A stretch of DNA of 7,786 nucleotides, taken from positions 1 to 7,786 of the forward strand of contig JALSJL010000491.1 of the NCBI GenBank assembly GCA_026989405.1. Direction: 5' to 3'. The translations under genes were made by a program, and so were the position numbers. This stretch comes from Marinosulfonomonas sp. (GTDB lineage Bacteria > Pseudomonadota > Alphaproteobacteria > Rhodobacterales > Rhodobacteraceae). The notes under the pieces were generated by a model that saw nothing but the letters and a program-made list of their open reading frames with translations, was not told where the DNA came from and did not search any database. Shown here one piece after another: positions 7,140 to 7,786 of this stretch (positions are counted from its first letter, which is position 1; every line of letters starts with the position of its first letter).

Positions 7140-7153
7140 TATGAATAATCATA
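7140..7153. promoter_or_regulatory. Putative MarR operator upstream of dctP
   Basis: Plus strand reads TATGA-ATAA-TCATA, an inverted repeat with the same 5-bp arms and 4-bp spacing as the site at the iorA promoter. On the minus strand it forms part of a direct repeat, TATGATTAT twice separated by TCA (7133-7153). Both copies contain TATGAT, a plausible -10 for dctP, although I see no good -35 at 16-18 bp. It is 35 bases from the dctP start and about 83 bases from the divergent peptidase start, so it could affect both. Regulation by the MarR protein is inferred. Confidence 0.6.
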
Positions 7154-7236
7154 CGAAAAGCCATCGGAAAATTTTCGCGGCAGATAATCCCGGGCGAATG
7201 CAGCCCGTTGCCGAATGGAAAGAGCAAGGAAACCCA

Positions 7237-7786
7237 ATGACACCAGAAACCGTATTGGCCGCAGCATCCAGCGCGATGCCTGCCGCATTGGACCGCCTTT
7301 TTGCCCTGCTGCGCATCCCCAGCATTTCCACCGACCCGGCCCACGATGCCGATTGCCGTGCCGCAGCCGACTGGCTGGTGCGTGACCTGCAGAGCATCGG
7401 GTTTGACGCTGGCCGTCGTGACACGACCGGGCACCCGATGGTGGTGGCGCATCATGATGGTGATGGGCCGCACATCCTGTTTTATGGCCACTATGATGTG
7501 CAGCCGGTTGATCCGCTCGATCTCTGGCACAGCGATCCGTTCGATCCGCAAATCGAGGATACGCCGAACGGCAAGGTGATCCGGGCGCGTGGGGCTTCGG
7601 ACGACAAGGGGCAGTTGATGACCTTTGTCGAGGCCTGCCGGCTGTTGAAATCCGAAACCGGCACCCTGCCCTGCAAGATCACCATTCTGTTCGAGGGCGA
7701 AGAAGAAAGCGGCTCGCCTTCGCTGGTGCCGTTCCTGCAGGAAAACGCCGATGAACTGCGCGCGGAATACGCCTTTGTCTGCGACA
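7237..7786 (+). CDS. M20-family metallopeptidase / dipeptidase (partial, C-terminus off the right edge)
   Basis: N-terminal 183 residues of a two-metal M20 hydrolase, a family that includes dipeptidases, carboxypeptidases and N-acyl-amino-acid amidohydrolases. Visible active-site motifs are GHYDVQP (84-90; H85 metal ligand, D87), RGASDDKG (118-125; metal-bridging Asp) and FEGEEESGSP (152-161), where E156 and E157 align with the general-base and metal-ligand glutamates. The opening around RIPSISTDP (26-34) is typical of the dipeptidase branch. There is no signal peptide, so it is probably cytoplasmic. ATG 7237-7239 has AAGGA 6 bases upstream. It is divergent from dctP and shares the 131-base intergenic region with the inverted repeat. 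It may cleave an amino-acid conjugate or peptide imported by the TRAP system, or it may be an unrelated neighbour. The dimerisation domain and C-terminal metal ligand are beyond the window. Confidence 0.92.
   Translation, partial: MTPETVLAAASSAMPAALDRLFALLRIPSISTDPAHDADCRAAADWLVRDLQSIGFDAGRRDTTGHPMVVAHHDGDGPHILFYGHYDVQPVDPLDLWHSDPFDPQIEDTPNGKVIRARGASDDKGQLMTFVEACRLLKSETGTLPCKITILFEGEEESGSPSLVPFLQENADELRAEYAFVCD

Noticed and set aside
7106..7288. N-terminal extension of the dctP frame to an ATG at 7288
   Set aside because: The extension would place 61 residues before a good signal peptide, ignore the strong GGAGG at 7114-7118, and overlap the start of the divergent peptidase gene.
7102..7551. 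A 149-codon minus-strand open frame at the right end
   Set aside because: It is antisense to the M20 gene, which has an RBS, a start and all expected N-terminal active-site motifs. The minus-strand product matches no recognisable family.

Overview
The window looks like a piece of an alphaproteobacterial chromosome, possibly from the Rhodobacterales/Roseobacter group. This is inferred from the GC-rich coding style, the proteobacterial two-subunit form of indolepyruvate oxidoreductase, and a TRAP transporter next to an M20 peptidase. No marker gene fixes the taxon. Coding density is very high and there is no gene-free stretch over 300 bases. I saw no RNA gene, insertion sequence or CRISPR array.

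Layout. Six genes run right to left on the minus strand, in transcription order: dctP-type TRAP binding protein (7105-6089), dctQ-type small membrane subunit (6029-5523), dctM-type large membrane subunit (5530-4217), a MarR-family regulator (4215-3763), indolepyruvate oxidoreductase alpha subunit iorA (3692-1527) and beta subunit iorB (1530 to the left edge, cut near its C-terminus). One gene runs the other way: the N-terminal 183 residues of an M20-family metallopeptidase (7237 to the right edge). It is divergent from dctP across a 131-base intergenic region.

How the genes fit together. The tight spacing (8-base dctQ/dctM overlap, 1-base dctM-marR gap, 4-base iorA/iorB overlap) suggests two transcription units, dctPQM-marR and iorAB. 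Both promoter regions carry the same 14-bp inverted repeat, TATGA-N4-TCATA. At iorA it covers the -10 of a good promoter (TTGACG-17 bp-TATGAA). At dctP it lies just upstream of the ribosome binding site. A degenerate third copy overlaps the marR start codon. The simplest reading is a small regulon: the MarR protein represses both uptake (TRAP) and oxidative decarboxylation (IorAB), and is relieved by an aromatic 2-oxo acid or a derivative. The divergent M20 hydrolase may release the substrate from a conjugate and may share the operator. The operator, the substrate and the regulon are inferences. The gene families themselves are clear from sequence.

Points that affect annotation: iorA and marR both appear to use TTG starts supported by Shine-Dalgarno sequences; a perfect GC-rich hairpin lies between dctP and dctQ; and the C-terminal Fe-S region of IorA has an unusual seven-cysteine pattern.
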